Source of the DNA: an uncultured Clostridia bacterium
Lineage (GTDB): Bacteria; Bacillota; Clostridia; Lachnospirales; Lachnospiraceae
Direction: 5' to 3'
Length of the DNA stretch: 58,873 nucleotides
Assembly: GCA_937895705.1 (NCBI GenBank)
Contig: CALBKM010000033.1
Span: 1-58,873, forward strand
A model generated the notes under the pieces. That model worked only from the letters and a program-made list of their open reading frames with translations, was not told where the DNA came from and did not search any database. Shown here piece by piece: positions 42,667 to 51,721 of this stretch; the stretch's first letter is position 1, and each line of letters starts with the position of its first letter. The translations under genes and the position numbers were made by a program.

Positions 42667-43176
42667 CTAGTGTACCTTCTTTTTGGATTTTCGATAAAAA
42701 TGTAACACGATTTTTTCCAGATACCGCTTTAACACAATCTGAATTTCTTCTTTTTTTCCGATGGGCTGCACCAACACCGAATGTATGCCGGCACGGTTCG
42801 CCCCCCACATATCCGTAAAAATCTGGTCGCCTACGGATACGGTCTGCTCCTTGGTGGTTCCCATTTTTTTCATGGCAGCTTCGTATCCTGCCGCTCCCGG
42901 CTTTCCTGCTTTGAAAATATATTCCGCACCTAACGGCTTGCAGAAACTCTTTACCCGCGGCTCTTTATTATTGGATACAAAGCACACTTTAAAACCGATT
43001 TCCTTTAACTTTCGAATGAGAAAAATCGCCTTTTCGTTCACCGGTGCCCCATGTTCTACCATGGTATTGTCAATATCAAAAATAATCCCGCGGTAGCCCG
43101 CCTCATATAAACGCTCGTACTCTCTGGTTTCGTACACGGACTTCCAGTCCTCCTTCGGATAAAACTGTTTTAACAT
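42667..43176 (-). CDS. yqeG: YqeG family HAD IIIA-type phosphatase
   Basis: 169 residues. HAD motif I IIFDIDNTMVEHG near residue 31, FVSNNKEPRV (motif II), and GDQIFTDMWGANRAG (motif IV). YqeG proteins are conserved in Firmicutes next to ribosome-assembly GTPase and shikimate genes; the bacterial substrate is not settled, while eukaryotic relatives act on phosphatidylglycerophosphate. It sits between ygiQ and aroK in the same operon. A basic tail (FYRKSKKKVH) ends the protein. Confidence 0.93.
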   Translation of the reverse strand: MLKQFYPKEDWKSVYETREYERLYEAGYRGIIFDIDNTMVEHGAPVNEKAIFLIRKLKEIGFKVCFVSNNKEPRVKSFCKPLGAEYIFKAGKPGAAGYEAAMKKMGTTKEQTVSVGDQIFTDMWGANRAGIHSVLVQPIGKKEEIQIVLKRYLEKIVLHFYRKSKKKVH

Positions 43177-43200
43177 CGCTCCTTCTGTTCTCCTTCCGTA

Positions 43201-45225
43201 CTATACTGATTTATTTTCCTTTTTCTTGTGTACATTTCGAATGGTCTTTTTCTTGACCGAAGCAGCCTTTTTAGCGCTTTGTCCACTTGCCAAACTTCCG
43301 CCTGTTCCCCGATTTTCTGCCGTCTTATATCCTGTCTTTCCGGTACTGCTTCCGTTTCCTCCCGCTCTTCCGTTTCCGGTTTTTCTTCCCTGCTTTCCTG
43401 AAAAAACGCCGTACTCTCCCTGTCTTCCGCCGCTTCTCGGGCGAATGAGGCACTTCTTATCAAATCCGATTAAGTCTTCTCTGTGGGCAAGCTTCAGAGC
43501 TTCCTCCACCAATTCGTAATTTTTCGGATTGCGATACTGAATCAGTGCCCGCTGCATGGCCTTCTCATGAGGAGACTTCGGCACATATACCGGTTCCATG
43601 GTCCGCGGATCCAGTCCCGTATAATACATACAGGTGGAGATGGTAGACGGCGTCGGATAAAAGTCCTGTACCTGCTCCGGCATGTAACCTAAATCTCTTA
43701 AATACTCCGCCAGTTCCACCGCTTCCTTCATGGTGGAACCCGGATGGGAGGACATAAGATACGGTACTACATACTGCTCCTTACCCAGTCGCGCATTCAT
43801 CTTTTTATATTCCGTAATAAAAGTATCGTAGACGCCTCTGCTCGGCTTACCCATCTTGGACAGCACCGCGTCGCACACATGCTCCGGCGCCACCTTTAGC
43901 TGCCCACTGACATGATGCTCGCACAACTCTCTGAGGAACGTACGGTCCTTATCATAAATCAAATAGTCGAACCGGATACCGGAACGAATGAATACCTTCT
44001 TAACCTTCGGCAATTCGCGAAGCTTCCGAAGAAGTTTCAGATAATCTTCGTGATTCACTTTTAAGTTCTTACACGGGGTCGGGAACAAACACTGCTTATT
44101 CGGACAAACACCCTTGGTCAGCTGCTTTTCGCAGGCCGGGGCTCGAAAATTTGCCGTCGGTCCACCCACATCGTTAATATACCCTTTAAAATCAGGGTCC
44201 CAGGTCATGAGCTTCGCTTCTTCCAATATGGACTCATGGCTTCTGGTCTGAATAATCCGCCCCTGATGGAACGTGAGCGCACAGAAGCTGCAACCGCCAA
44301 AGCATCCGCGATTGCTGACCAAACTAAACTTTAACTCATCAATGGCCGGAATCCCGCCTGCCGCCTTATAAGACGGGTGGTAATTCCGCATATAAGGAAG
44401 GGCATACACCCGATCCATTTCCGCTTGAGTAAGAGGCGCCGCCGGAGGATTCTGCACCACATACTCCGTGTCGCTGTACTTCTCCACCAGACGCTTTCCC
44501 GAAAACGGGTCCGTATTACAATACTGAATATAAAAGCTTTTTGCAAAAGATTTCTTATCTTCCTTAATCTCCGAAAAGGTCGGAAGCACCGTTGCATCAT
44601 ACACCGAATCCAGCGAAGTCGCACGATATACCGTTCCTGCCACAAAGGTAATATCTTTTACCGCAAGGCCGGAATCCAACGCATCCGCAATCTCCACGAT
44701 AGACTTTTCTCCCATACCGTAGGACAAAAGGTCCGCTCCGGAGTCCAGTAATATGGAACGCTTCACGGAATCCGCCCAATAATCATAGTGTCCCAAACGC
44801 CGCAGGGACGCCTCGATACCACCGATAATAATCGGTTTCTTTTTATACACACGTCGAAGCAAATTACAATACACAATCGTTGCCCGGTCCGGACGCTTTC
44901 CGATCACACCGCCCGGCGTATACGCATCCTGACTTCGGCGTTTTTTCGCTACCGTGTAATGATTTACCATGGTGTCCATATTTCCGCCGGAAACAAGAAA
45001 GCCCAGACGCGGCTCTCCGAGAATCTGCACACTTTTCTCATCCTTCCAATCCGGCTGGGAAATGATTCCCACCTTATAGCCGTGACTTTCCAACACCCGG
45101 CTGATAATGGCCGGGCCGAAGGAGGTATGGTCCACATAGGCATCCCCGATAATATATACAAAATCGCACTGTTCCCAGCCGCGCTTTTTCATGTCTTCTC
45201 TGCAAATCGGCAAAAAGTCTTTCAT
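43201..45225 (-). CDS. YgiQ family radical SAM protein
   Basis: 674 residues. The radical-SAM cluster motif is CFGGCSFCALTFHQGR near residue 312. The N-terminal region (YIIGDAYVDHTSFGPAIISRVLES, GGIEASLRRLGHYDYW) and the C-terminal VQDFYPTPSTISTCMYYT are those of the YgiQ family, whose reaction is unknown. The last 80 or so residues are a Gly/Lys/Ser-rich basic tail (for example SAKKAASVKKKTIRNVHKKK) that is not part of the enzyme core and may bind nucleic acid. First gene of an operon with yqeG, aroK and aroQ. Confidence 0.92.
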   Translation of the reverse strand: MKDFLPICREDMKKRGWEQCDFVYIIGDAYVDHTSFGPAIISRVLESHGYKVGIISQPDWKDEKSVQILGEPRLGFLVSGGNMDTMVNHYTVAKKRRSQDAYTPGGVIGKRPDRATIVYCNLLRRVYKKKPIIIGGIEASLRRLGHYDYWADSVKRSILLDSGADLLSYGMGEKSIVEIADALDSGLAVKDITFVAGTVYRATSLDSVYDATVLPTFSEIKEDKKSFAKSFYIQYCNTDPFSGKRLVEKYSDTEYVVQNPPAAPLTQAEMDRVYALPYMRNYHPSYKAAGGIPAIDELKFSLVSNRGCFGGCSFCALTFHQGRIIQTRSHESILEEAKLMTWDPDFKGYINDVGGPTANFRAPACEKQLTKGVCPNKQCLFPTPCKNLKVNHEDYLKLLRKLRELPKVKKVFIRSGIRFDYLIYDKDRTFLRELCEHHVSGQLKVAPEHVCDAVLSKMGKPSRGVYDTFITEYKKMNARLGKEQYVVPYLMSSHPGSTMKEAVELAEYLRDLGYMPEQVQDFYPTPSTISTCMYYTGLDPRTMEPVYVPKSPHEKAMQRALIQYRNPKNYELVEEALKLAHREDLIGFDKKCLIRPRSGGRQGEYGVFSGKQGRKTGNGRAGGNGSSTGKTGYKTAENRGTGGSLASGQSAKKAASVKKKTIRNVHKKKENKSV

Positions 45226-45255
45226 TTTGCGTCCTGCCTTTCTAAACTACATTCC

Positions 45256-46227
45256 TTAATACTCAATCTCCCTCAGCACCGCATCCATAAGCTTTGCATT
45301 CCGCAGGGAAAACTCCGGTGTCACAAGAAGCTCACCCTTCCCTTCGATGGCACGGTTCATCTGCTCTACTTCCAGACAGTAATTCTGCCGTGCGGTCACG
45401 GTCTTTACTTCCTCTTTTCCGTTTGTCATCACGCGATAACTCAATTCTCCCGCCTGGTTATACTCTACCTCGGAACGAATACAGCCCTTGGAGCCATGAA
45501 TATACAAGCGGTCAAAGCGGCCGTTGGCGCCTTTCCCGAAAATCATACCTACGTTAAAGGAAGCGCGTACTCCGTTTTCAAATCGTACAATGCCCGCCGT
45601 ATTAAAATCCACGTCGTCTCCGCCGAACTCCGCACAAGCTTTTACAAAGGTCGGTTCCGAATCCACCAGCGAAAGCATCATGGTGGTACAGTAGCACCCC
45701 AAATCGTACATGGCACCGCCACCGAATTCTTTATGCAAGCGATAGTCTTCCTCGTAGCCCTGGGTTACGAAAGCGGTCTCGATATAATCCACCGTACCGA
45801 TGCTGCCACTTTCAATCACTTCACGCAGTGATGCCACATACGGACTGTGCAGGTACGCATAGGCTTCCGCAAACTGAACACCTTTCCGTTTTGCGGCACG
45901 GAACATTTCCTCCGCCTCCAGTGCATTTAAGGCCAACGGCTTCTCGCACAGCACATGTTTTCCGGCTTCGATAGCTTTCATAACCCATTCGTGATGCAAG
46001 TGATTCGGAAGGGGAATATACACCGCCTGCACCTCCTCATCCGCCAGCAACGCATCATAGCCCACATAGGCCTTTTGAAAGCCGAATCTTTTCTTAAACT
46101 CGTTCACCTTTGTCTCGTTTCTGCCTGCAATGGCATACAGTTCACAACCTTCCGCCGTCTGCATTCCCGGAATCGTACATCCCTGTGCAATGCCTGCAGT
46201 ACCTAATACGCCCCATTTTATTGCCAT
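45256..46227 (-). CDS. Gfo/Idh/MocA family oxidoreductase
   Basis: 323 residues. The start MAIKWGVLGTAGIAQG is used because the Rossmann loop must begin near it; AAGGTGA precedes it. The catalytic EKPLALN motif lies near residue 95 and the dimerisation domain has the family's large sheet (FGGGAMYDLGCYCTTMMLSLV). Probably oxidises or reduces a sugar or cyclitol with NAD(P); the substrate is unknown. It stands 31 nt upstream of ygiQ and may be cotranscribed with it, though functions look unrelated. Confidence 0.92.
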   Translation of the reverse strand: MAIKWGVLGTAGIAQGCTIPGMQTAEGCELYAIAGRNETKVNEFKKRFGFQKAYVGYDALLADEEVQAVYIPLPNHLHHEWVMKAIEAGKHVLCEKPLALNALEAEEMFRAAKRKGVQFAEAYAYLHSPYVASLREVIESGSIGTVDYIETAFVTQGYEEDYRLHKEFGGGAMYDLGCYCTTMMLSLVDSEPTFVKACAEFGGDDVDFNTAGIVRFENGVRASFNVGMIFGKGANGRFDRLYIHGSKGCIRSEVEYNQAGELSYRVMTNGKEEVKTVTARQNYCLEVEQMNRAIEGKGELLVTPEFSLRNAKLMDAVLREIEY

Positions 46228-46465
46228 CTTGTCACCTTTTCCTTCATATTTCAAAAACGAACCAATCCTATATCACTTTACATCATATCATATTTCCTTC
46301 TGTTTTTCTACATAAATTCGTTTCCTATCTCTTTGAAATTTCATCGAAGAATAATTTATCTTTATCTTCAGTTTTCTTTCCCGATTACCGATACTTATTT
46401 CGGACGGTTTGCGGTAGCATCAGACTATCGTCTCCTTCCGAATACATTACAAAGGAGTACTATTT

Positions 46466-47164
46466 ATGAAAAAACTTATTGCGGAATTTATCGGAACTGC
46501 GGTACTGGTAACCCTCGGTTGCGGTACGGCAATGTTAGTCGGCTGTAATGCCGCAAACGGCGGTGGTTACATTTTGACCGCTCTTGCCTTCGGCCTTGTC
46601 ATCGTAGGTATGGCTTACTGTGTCGGAAACATTTCCGGCTGTCACATCAACCCGGCTGTTTCCTTAGGCGTTTTAATGAGCGGTGGTATGACAGTCAAAG
46701 AGTTTATCGGTTATGTGTTGGCACAGTGCCTCGGTGCTTTGGCGGGTGCAGGCCTCCTTGCTGCCATCTTCGGTCTCGGTGATGTCACCGATATGACCGG
46801 CGGTTTCGGCTCCAACGGCCTTGCAGGCGTAGGCGGCAGTGTGGTTGCGGGACTTCTCGTAGAAATCGTACTGACCTTTATTTTCGTAATGACCATCCTT
46901 GGCGTTACCAGCAAAAAGAAAGGCCACGGTTCCTTCGGCGGCCTTGTAATCGGTCTGACCCTGACCCTGGTACATATTCTCGGCATCGGTTTAACCGGCA
47001 CCTCCGTAAACCCGGCAAGAAGTATCGGACCGGCTATCGTTGCTGCCATTACAGGCAACTCCGACCCAATTGCCTGTGTCTGGGTATTTATCGTAGGCCC
47101 GCTTGTAGGCGCTGCGCTTGCGGCTGTTGTGTACAAGTATTTGGAGAAAGAGAAGAACGCATAA
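46466..47164 (+). CDS. aquaporin (MIP family channel)
   Basis: 232 residues, six membrane segments with two NPA half-helices: HINPAVS near residue 66 and SVNPARS near residue 181. The sequence is closest to AqpZ-type water channels (aromatic/arginine region next to the second NPA has R184), with glycerol uptake less likely because no glp genes are near. It starts after AAAGGAG. A terminator follows. Confidence 0.94.
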   Translation: MKKLIAEFIGTAVLVTLGCGTAMLVGCNAANGGGYILTALAFGLVIVGMAYCVGNISGCHINPAVSLGVLMSGGMTVKEFIGYVLAQCLGALAGAGLLAAIFGLGDVTDMTGGFGSNGLAGVGGSVVAGLLVEIVLTFIFVMTILGVTSKKKGHGSFGGLVIGLTLTLVHILGIGLTGTSVNPARSIGPAIVAAITGNSDPIACVWVFIVGPLVGAALAAVVYKYLEKEKNA

Positions 47165-47205
47165 TTCCGAGCAAACATCAAGAATTACAAGCATGCCTAT
47201 AAATC

Positions 47206-47248
47206 AAAAGGGGGAACGCACTGATATCCGATGCATTCCCTCTTTTTT
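47206..47248 (+). terminator. terminator after the aquaporin gene
   Basis: AAAAGGGGGAACGCA pairs with TGCATTCCCTC with small mismatches, followed by six T residues. Confidence 0.8.
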
Positions 47249-47274
47249 CTTCTGATTTGCGATACAGACTGTTA

Positions 47275-48309
47275 TCAATAGTTCTCTTCCTGTATCATCG
47301 CCGTTCCGTCCGGGGCATAGATCTGATTTTCATACACCGCTATTATTTCATAGCCTATGTCTGCTTCCGCGTCTCCTTCACTCCATCCGGTCAAAAACAT
47401 CACATGGGTATAACCGTATCCATCCACACCCTTTACATATACGGAAAACTCCTCGCCCTTCTTTACCGGATAACTCTTATCCAGAGAAAAGACGCCGCTC
47501 TCCGAAACAATCTCATCCATTACTTCGTTTCCCTTTTTTACATACAACGTAATCGCTCCGCCGGACTCTGTATTCTTTTTATTATCATACATCCCGATTT
47601 TCAACTGACCGTTTACTCTTACGCCGTCCTTTTCTCTTTCTAGACCGAGATTATAGTCCCAAATTTCAAGTACCGGCAAACATTCATAATACAACATCTG
47701 CTTCGGTACTTCTTCCCAAGCCTCTGTTTTTGTCACACCGCCCTCGGTGACACAAAACAGCCCGGTCTTGCCTTCTCCGTATTCATTTCCGAAAATCGGA
47801 ACCCTTGTACTTCCTGTAAACACGCCATTTTCGTTATTTGTAAGCACGACGGTTTCTCCGCGATAATTTAAGGATAACTCCGTCTCTGCACTATAGCTCT
47901 TCGGCACCACCCGGAACGTCATCTCCACCGTATGTTCTACAGGGTCGACTTCTCCGAATGTAAAGGATGACTCACTGATTAGGGACGCTTCCTCCTTCGC
48001 CGTCTGCCGCATCTGATTTAATTCATAATGTAATCCCCTGATTTCATCATACAGTCTATTTGTCGTATCCTGTAATTCCACTTGCAGATTCATGATTTTG
48101 GAATTTAACGAACTGTACATTACAATCACACCGATAACCGCAACCACCTTCCATACCGTCTCCATGGAAGCCATCGGTACATGGGCACCGCTTTCCCCCC
48201 CCCGAAGTTTCCGGTTAATGGCCGCCTTATAACAAAGATAATACACCAATACTCCGATTGCCAACGCCACCAATATCAATATCGGTAAAACAAAAACTGC
48301 TATGCTCAT
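47275..48309 (-). CDS. membrane protein encoded with the LytTR regulator
   Basis: 344 residues. Membrane segments at about 4-24 and 52-64, a coiled-coil stretch after them (LQVELQDTTNRLYDEIRGLHYELNQM), and a large extracytoplasmic beta-rich region with no domain I recognise. It lies 17 bases after the LytTR regulator gene, the position of membrane partners that control LytTR regulators. A run of nine G residues (minus strand; 48195-48203) falls in codons 35-38, in frame here. Slippage there would switch the protein off. Confidence 0.72.
   Translation of the reverse strand: MSIAVFVLPILILVALAIGVLVYYLCYKAAINRKLRGGESGAHVPMASMETVWKVVAVIGVIVMYSSLNSKIMNLQVELQDTTNRLYDEIRGLHYELNQMRQTAKEEASLISESSFTFGEVDPVEHTVEMTFRVVPKSYSAETELSLNYRGETVVLTNNENGVFTGSTRVPIFGNEYGEGKTGLFCVTEGGVTKTEAWEEVPKQMLYYECLPVLEIWDYNLGLEREKDGVRVNGQLKIGMYDNKKNTESGGAITLYVKKGNEVMDEIVSESGVFSLDKSYPVKKGEEFSVYVKGVDGYGYTHVMFLTGWSEGDAEADIGYEIIAVYENQIYAPDGTAMIQEENY
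48195..48203 (-). repeat. G9 homopolymer in coding sequence
   Basis: Nine G residues on the coding strand, encoding part of LRGGES. Runs of this length are rare in a genome of this composition and prone to slipped-strand mispairing. Confidence 0.9.
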
Positions 48310-48326
48310 CTCTCTTCCTCCTATTC

Positions 48327-48779
48327 CTATATTTGAAAAAATGTCCGAAAACTGTTGTAATAGCTTCTGGTTACATCCACCAGAGCACCGTCCGACATCA
48401 CCAATACAAATTTCATGGATATGGACGGTTTAATCTTTTTTACATGGTCCTTTGCAATAATGGCACAATTACTGACACGCAAGAACTTTGTATTATCCAG
48501 TATCGTGCACAGCTGATACAATCGATCATAGGCATAATAACAATCCCCGTCGCTTCCGTGTACCAGCACATCATGTCCCAGACTTTCGATATATACGATT
48601 TCTTCTATGGACAGCTTTATCTTCTCGCCTTCCTTTGTCTTTACCGACAAATGTCCGGCAAACCGCCCCTGCTCCGTCAGTACAAACTCCGCATCGTCAT
48701 CAATGACAAATCCTGCTGCCGTTAGCTTTTGCTCTATTTCATCGTAATGCTCATCACTGACATTCAGACGTATGTTCAA
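48327..48779 (-). CDS. LytTR-type DNA-binding regulator
   Basis: 150 residues. The start is taken as TTG at 48777-48779 because AAGGAGG lies eight bases upstream and a promoter lies in the otherwise extended reading frame (to 48938). The C-terminal 100 residues are a LytTR domain (IEEIVYIESLGHDVLVHG, LRVSNCAIIAKDHVKKIKP). There is no receiver domain, so it is not a two-component response regulator. It belongs to the stand-alone LytTR regulators paired with a membrane protein, here the next gene. Confidence 0.88.
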   Translation of the reverse strand: MNIRLNVSDEHYDEIEQKLTAAGFVIDDDAEFVLTEQGRFAGHLSVKTKEGEKIKLSIEEIVYIESLGHDVLVHGSDGDCYYAYDRLYQLCTILDNTKFLRVSNCAIIAKDHVKKIKPSISMKFVLVMSDGALVDVTRSYYNSFRTFFQI

Positions 48780-48821
48780 CTCCCGCTCCTCCTTCCGGTT
48801 TTTATCGAGCTCGTTAAGTTT

Positions 48822-48849
48822 ATCATACACAAAAAAATTTTTTTCGCAA
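48822..48849 (-). promoter_or_regulatory. promoter of the LytTR gene
   Basis: Minus strand TTGCGA (48849-48844), 16-nt spacer containing an A/T run, TATGAT (48827-48822). Confidence 0.65.
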
Positions 48850-48978
48850 TACCTTGTGCATAGTCTGCAATATTTTTCCGCATAACTTGCAAAAAAATTT
48901 CTGCCTTTAAAACACTGTATTTTCAACGTTCTTTTCATATTGTCACTTTAAACCGTTGCGCTTTAAAGCAAAAAAGCG

Positions 48979-49007
48979 TTGACAAATCATAAAACCGGGA
49001 GTACAAT
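48979..49007 (+). promoter_or_regulatory. aroF promoter
   Basis: Consensus TTGACA (48979-48984), 17-nt spacer, TACAAT (49002-49007). The leader is about 45 nt, too short for a T-box. Confidence 0.85.
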
Positions 49008-49059
49008 ACATTTATATCAAAACTTCAGCACATTAAACTGTTACAGAGGAGATAGAATT

Positions 49060-50073
49060 ATGATTATTGTAATGAAACCGAATGCTTCCATGGAAGCAAT
49101 TCATAATGTTGTGTCTTTTGTTGAAAGCCAAGGCTTGGAAACACATCTTTCCCATGGTCATGAGGTCACCATTATCGGCGTTGTTGGTAATAAAAATGTT
49201 CTCACGGATAAGAACCTTGAAATAAAAGAAGGTGTTGACCGCGTTGTTTCCGTTACCGAAAGCTATAAGCTGGCCAATCGAAAGTTTCATCCGGAACCGA
49301 CCGTAGTTAAGGTAGGCAACGTAGAGATCGGCGGTAACAGGCTGGTGATCATGTCCGGTCCGTGCGCGGTAGAATCCGCAGAACAGGTCATGGAGACCGC
49401 CGTTGCCATTAAGAAAGCCGGCGCACAAATTCTTCGCGGCGGCGCTTACAAACCGCGTACCTCCCCATATTCATTCCAGGGTATGGAAGAAGACGGTCTC
49501 CGCCTCATGAAAGAAGCAAAGGATGCTACCGGACTCCCGGTAGTATGCGAAGTTACCAGCCAGGCCGCTGTAGAAACCGCAGTAAAATACGTGGACATGT
49601 TACAAATCGGTGCCCGTAACATGCAAAACTTCTACCTGTTAAAAGAAGTGGGTAAGAGCGGTCTTCCGGTTTTATTAAAGCGAGGTCTCTCCGCTACCTT
49701 TGATGAATGGCTAAATGCAGCAGAGTACATTCTTGCGGAAGGCAATCCGAATGTAGTTCTTTGCGAGCGCGGTATTCGCACCTTTGAAACCGCCACCCGT
49801 AATACTTTGGATCTTGCAGCGGTTCCGGTAGTTCGGAAAATGAGCCATCTTCCGATTATTGTAGACCCAAGCCATGCTACCGGAGTCAGAGATTATGTAA
49901 AACCGATGGCCTTTGCTGCGGTCGCCGCAGGTGCCGACGGACTTATGATTGAGACTCATCCGTGTCCGGAAAAGGCTCTTTCCGACGGTCCGCAGTCTCT
50001 TACCTTCCAACAGTTTGAAGAACTTTGCAACGAGCTTCGCCCGCTTTCTTCTCTTATGGGCAAGCAGCTTTAA
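49060..50073 (+). CDS. aroF: 3-deoxy-7-phosphoheptulonate synthase (DAHP synthase), type I-beta
   Basis: 337 residues. First step of aromatic amino-acid synthesis. Residues 1-70 are the ferredoxin-like regulatory domain (MIIVMKPNAS, GLETHLSHGHEVTIIGVVG) that sets type I-beta enzymes apart and mediates tyrosine feedback in relatives. The barrel has MSGPCAVES, LRGGAYKPRTSPYSFQG, and IVDPSHATG. The start follows GAGGAGA. tyrA begins 13 bases later. Confidence 0.97.
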   Translation: MIIVMKPNASMEAIHNVVSFVESQGLETHLSHGHEVTIIGVVGNKNVLTDKNLEIKEGVDRVVSVTESYKLANRKFHPEPTVVKVGNVEIGGNRLVIMSGPCAVESAEQVMETAVAIKKAGAQILRGGAYKPRTSPYSFQGMEEDGLRLMKEAKDATGLPVVCEVTSQAAVETAVKYVDMLQIGARNMQNFYLLKEVGKSGLPVLLKRGLSATFDEWLNAAEYILAEGNPNVVLCERGIRTFETATRNTLDLAAVPVVRKMSHLPIIVDPSHATGVRDYVKPMAFAAVAAGADGLMIETHPCPEKALSDGPQSLTFQQFEELCNELRPLSSLMGKQL

Positions 50074-50086
50074 TAAAGGAGATATT

Positions 50087-51178
50087 ATGGATACTCAGTT
50101 TGGATTTATCGGGCTCGGTTTAATCGGCGGTTCCATCGCCCGGGCCCTTCGTGAAACGCAGACCTCCTGTAAGATTGTAGCCTACTCCCGAAAGCCGGAG
50201 CTTTCCGAAGATTTGCAGAATGCACTTGATACCAAAGTTTTGGATGACGTGGTCTTTTCTTTATCCGGGCTTTCCGATTGTGATTACATTTTCCTTTGTG
50301 CCCCGGTGGACAGCAACATCTCCTATTTGCCAGAGCTTGCAAAGATTATTTCCGACAAAACAATTCTTACAGATGTAGGCAGTGTAAAATCCGGCATTCA
50401 CGCCGCTGCGGAGGCCGCAGGACTCTCCGCACAATTTATCGGTGGGCACCCGATGACCGGCTCCGAGCGTACCGGTTTTTCTCACAGTAATGCGCTCCTT
50501 ATGGAAAATGCCTACTATGCCATGACCCCGACCGAGACTTGTCCGAAGGAACGCGTAAATGCGCTTCTTTCTCTGGTAAAACAGATGAAGTCCATTCCTG
50601 TGCTACTCTCTCCGGGAGAACATGACGATGCGGTAGCTTCTATCAGCCACGTTCCTCACGTTATTGCGGCACAGTTGGTAAATCTGGTCCGTACCTCCGA
50701 GGATGCGGATACTATGCGACTTTTGGCTGCAGGCGGTTTTAAGGACATTACCCGTATTGCCTCCTCTTCTCCTTCTCTATGGGAAAGCATATTATCGGCC
50801 AATACCGAGTTTGTCCTTCCGACTCTTCGGCGCTATATCTCTTTGCTTACCGATGCGGAACAGGCCATTTCCTCCGGTAACAAGGAAGCGATTCGTTCTC
50901 TGTTCTCCGAAGCCGGAGAATTCCGTAGTTCCTTACAGGAACGAAAGGGTGCCCTCCTGGAGTCCTTTGTTCTTCACGCAGACCTCCGGGACGAAGCCGG
51001 TGCTATTGCCACTTTCGCAACTCTTCTGGCAGTGCACGGCATCAGCTTAAAAAATATCGGCATTGTCCACAACCGTGCCTACGAGCAGGGTGCGCTCCGT
51101 ATCGAGTTCTACGACAGAGATGCCTTAGAACGGGCGTATACCCTGTTGTCCGACAATGCATTTACTGTGTACCGGTAA
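50087..51178 (+). CDS. tyrA: prephenate dehydrogenase (with ACT domain)
   Basis: 363 residues; starts after AAGGAG. Converts prephenate to 4-hydroxyphenylpyruvate for tyrosine. Rossmann loop GFIGLGLIGGSIARAL, GGHPMTGSERTGF with the substrate-binding His/Ser, and a C-terminal ACT domain (RDEAGAIATFATLLAVHGISLKNIGI) that probably senses tyrosine. Same operon as aroF, so tyrosine could control both enzymes by feedback. Confidence 0.96.
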   Translation: MDTQFGFIGLGLIGGSIARALRETQTSCKIVAYSRKPELSEDLQNALDTKVLDDVVFSLSGLSDCDYIFLCAPVDSNISYLPELAKIISDKTILTDVGSVKSGIHAAAEAAGLSAQFIGGHPMTGSERTGFSHSNALLMENAYYAMTPTETCPKERVNALLSLVKQMKSIPVLLSPGEHDDAVASISHVPHVIAAQLVNLVRTSEDADTMRLLAAGGFKDITRIASSSPSLWESILSANTEFVLPTLRRYISLLTDAEQAISSGNKEAIRSLFSEAGEFRSSLQERKGALLESFVLHADLRDEAGAIATFATLLAVHGISLKNIGIVHNRAYEQGALRIEFYDRDALERAYTLLSDNAFTVYR

Positions 51179-51248
51179 ACAGGACTCATATATTTTCTTT
51201 CCCATTTTTTGAATATAGCGGGAAGAAAAAAGGAACCCCCCGTATACT

Positions 51249-51279
51249 TTTTTGTCATCTGTCAATACTATGACAAAAA
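51249..51279. repeat. 10-bp inverted repeat before the PF06541-like gene
   Basis: TTTTTGTCAT (51249-51258) and ATGACAAAAA (51270-51279) are exact complements with an 11-nt loop. It lies between tyrA and the next gene with no T-tract after it, so it may be an operator or a weak terminator. Confidence 0.55.
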
Positions 51280-51298
51280 GGATACAGGAGGTTTTTTT

Positions 51299-51721
51299 AT
51301 GCATGTTTTCCGTCCGGTCAAACGATTCGGCTCCGATTTTGTCCGTTGCGGCCTCACCGGCTGGTGTCTGGAATGCTTCTGGACCGGTCTTGATTCCCTG
51401 AAACACAGAACTGATGACAAGCGTCTTTTATGCCGCACCTCGGTGTGGATGTTCCCTATTTACGGCATGGCTGCCTTTATTCCGGCAGTTTATAAACGCA
51501 TCCGGACAAAATCCGCCCTGTTCCGCAGTGCCGTATATGCCTCCGCCATCCTAGGCTGTGAATATACCAGCGGAATTTTCTTAAAGCGTCATAACGCCTG
51601 CCCTTGGGATTACAGCAAAGCGAAACTCAACTACAAAGGCGTCATCCGTCTGGACTATTTCCCTTGTTGGGCTGCTGCCGGACTATTATTTGAGCGAATT
51701 CTGTGCAAAAAACAGCTATAA
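51299..51721 (+). CDS. PF06541-like membrane protein (putative ABC-transporter type IV)
   Basis: 140 residues; ATG after ACAGGAGG, so upstream codons are excluded. The conserved GWCLECFWTG, TSVWMFPIYG, CPWDYSKAKLNYKG-IRLDYFPCW pattern is that of the PF06541 family of short membrane proteins, common in Clostridia and of unknown role. About four membrane segments. It converges with the amidase gene and overlaps it by six bases. Confidence 0.8.
   Translation: MHVFRPVKRFGSDFVRCGLTGWCLECFWTGLDSLKHRTDDKRLLCRTSVWMFPIYGMAAFIPAVYKRIRTKSALFRSAVYASAILGCEYTSGIFLKRHNACPWDYSKAKLNYKGVIRLDYFPCWAAAGLLFERILCKKQL

Noticed and set aside
44331..44751. Arg-rich frames on both strands inside the YgiQ-type gene
   Set aside because: Shadow frames produced by codon bias of the real gene.
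48780..48938. Longer start for the LytTR regulator
   Set aside because: A promoter lies inside the extension and a strong ribosome site precedes the TTG at 48779.
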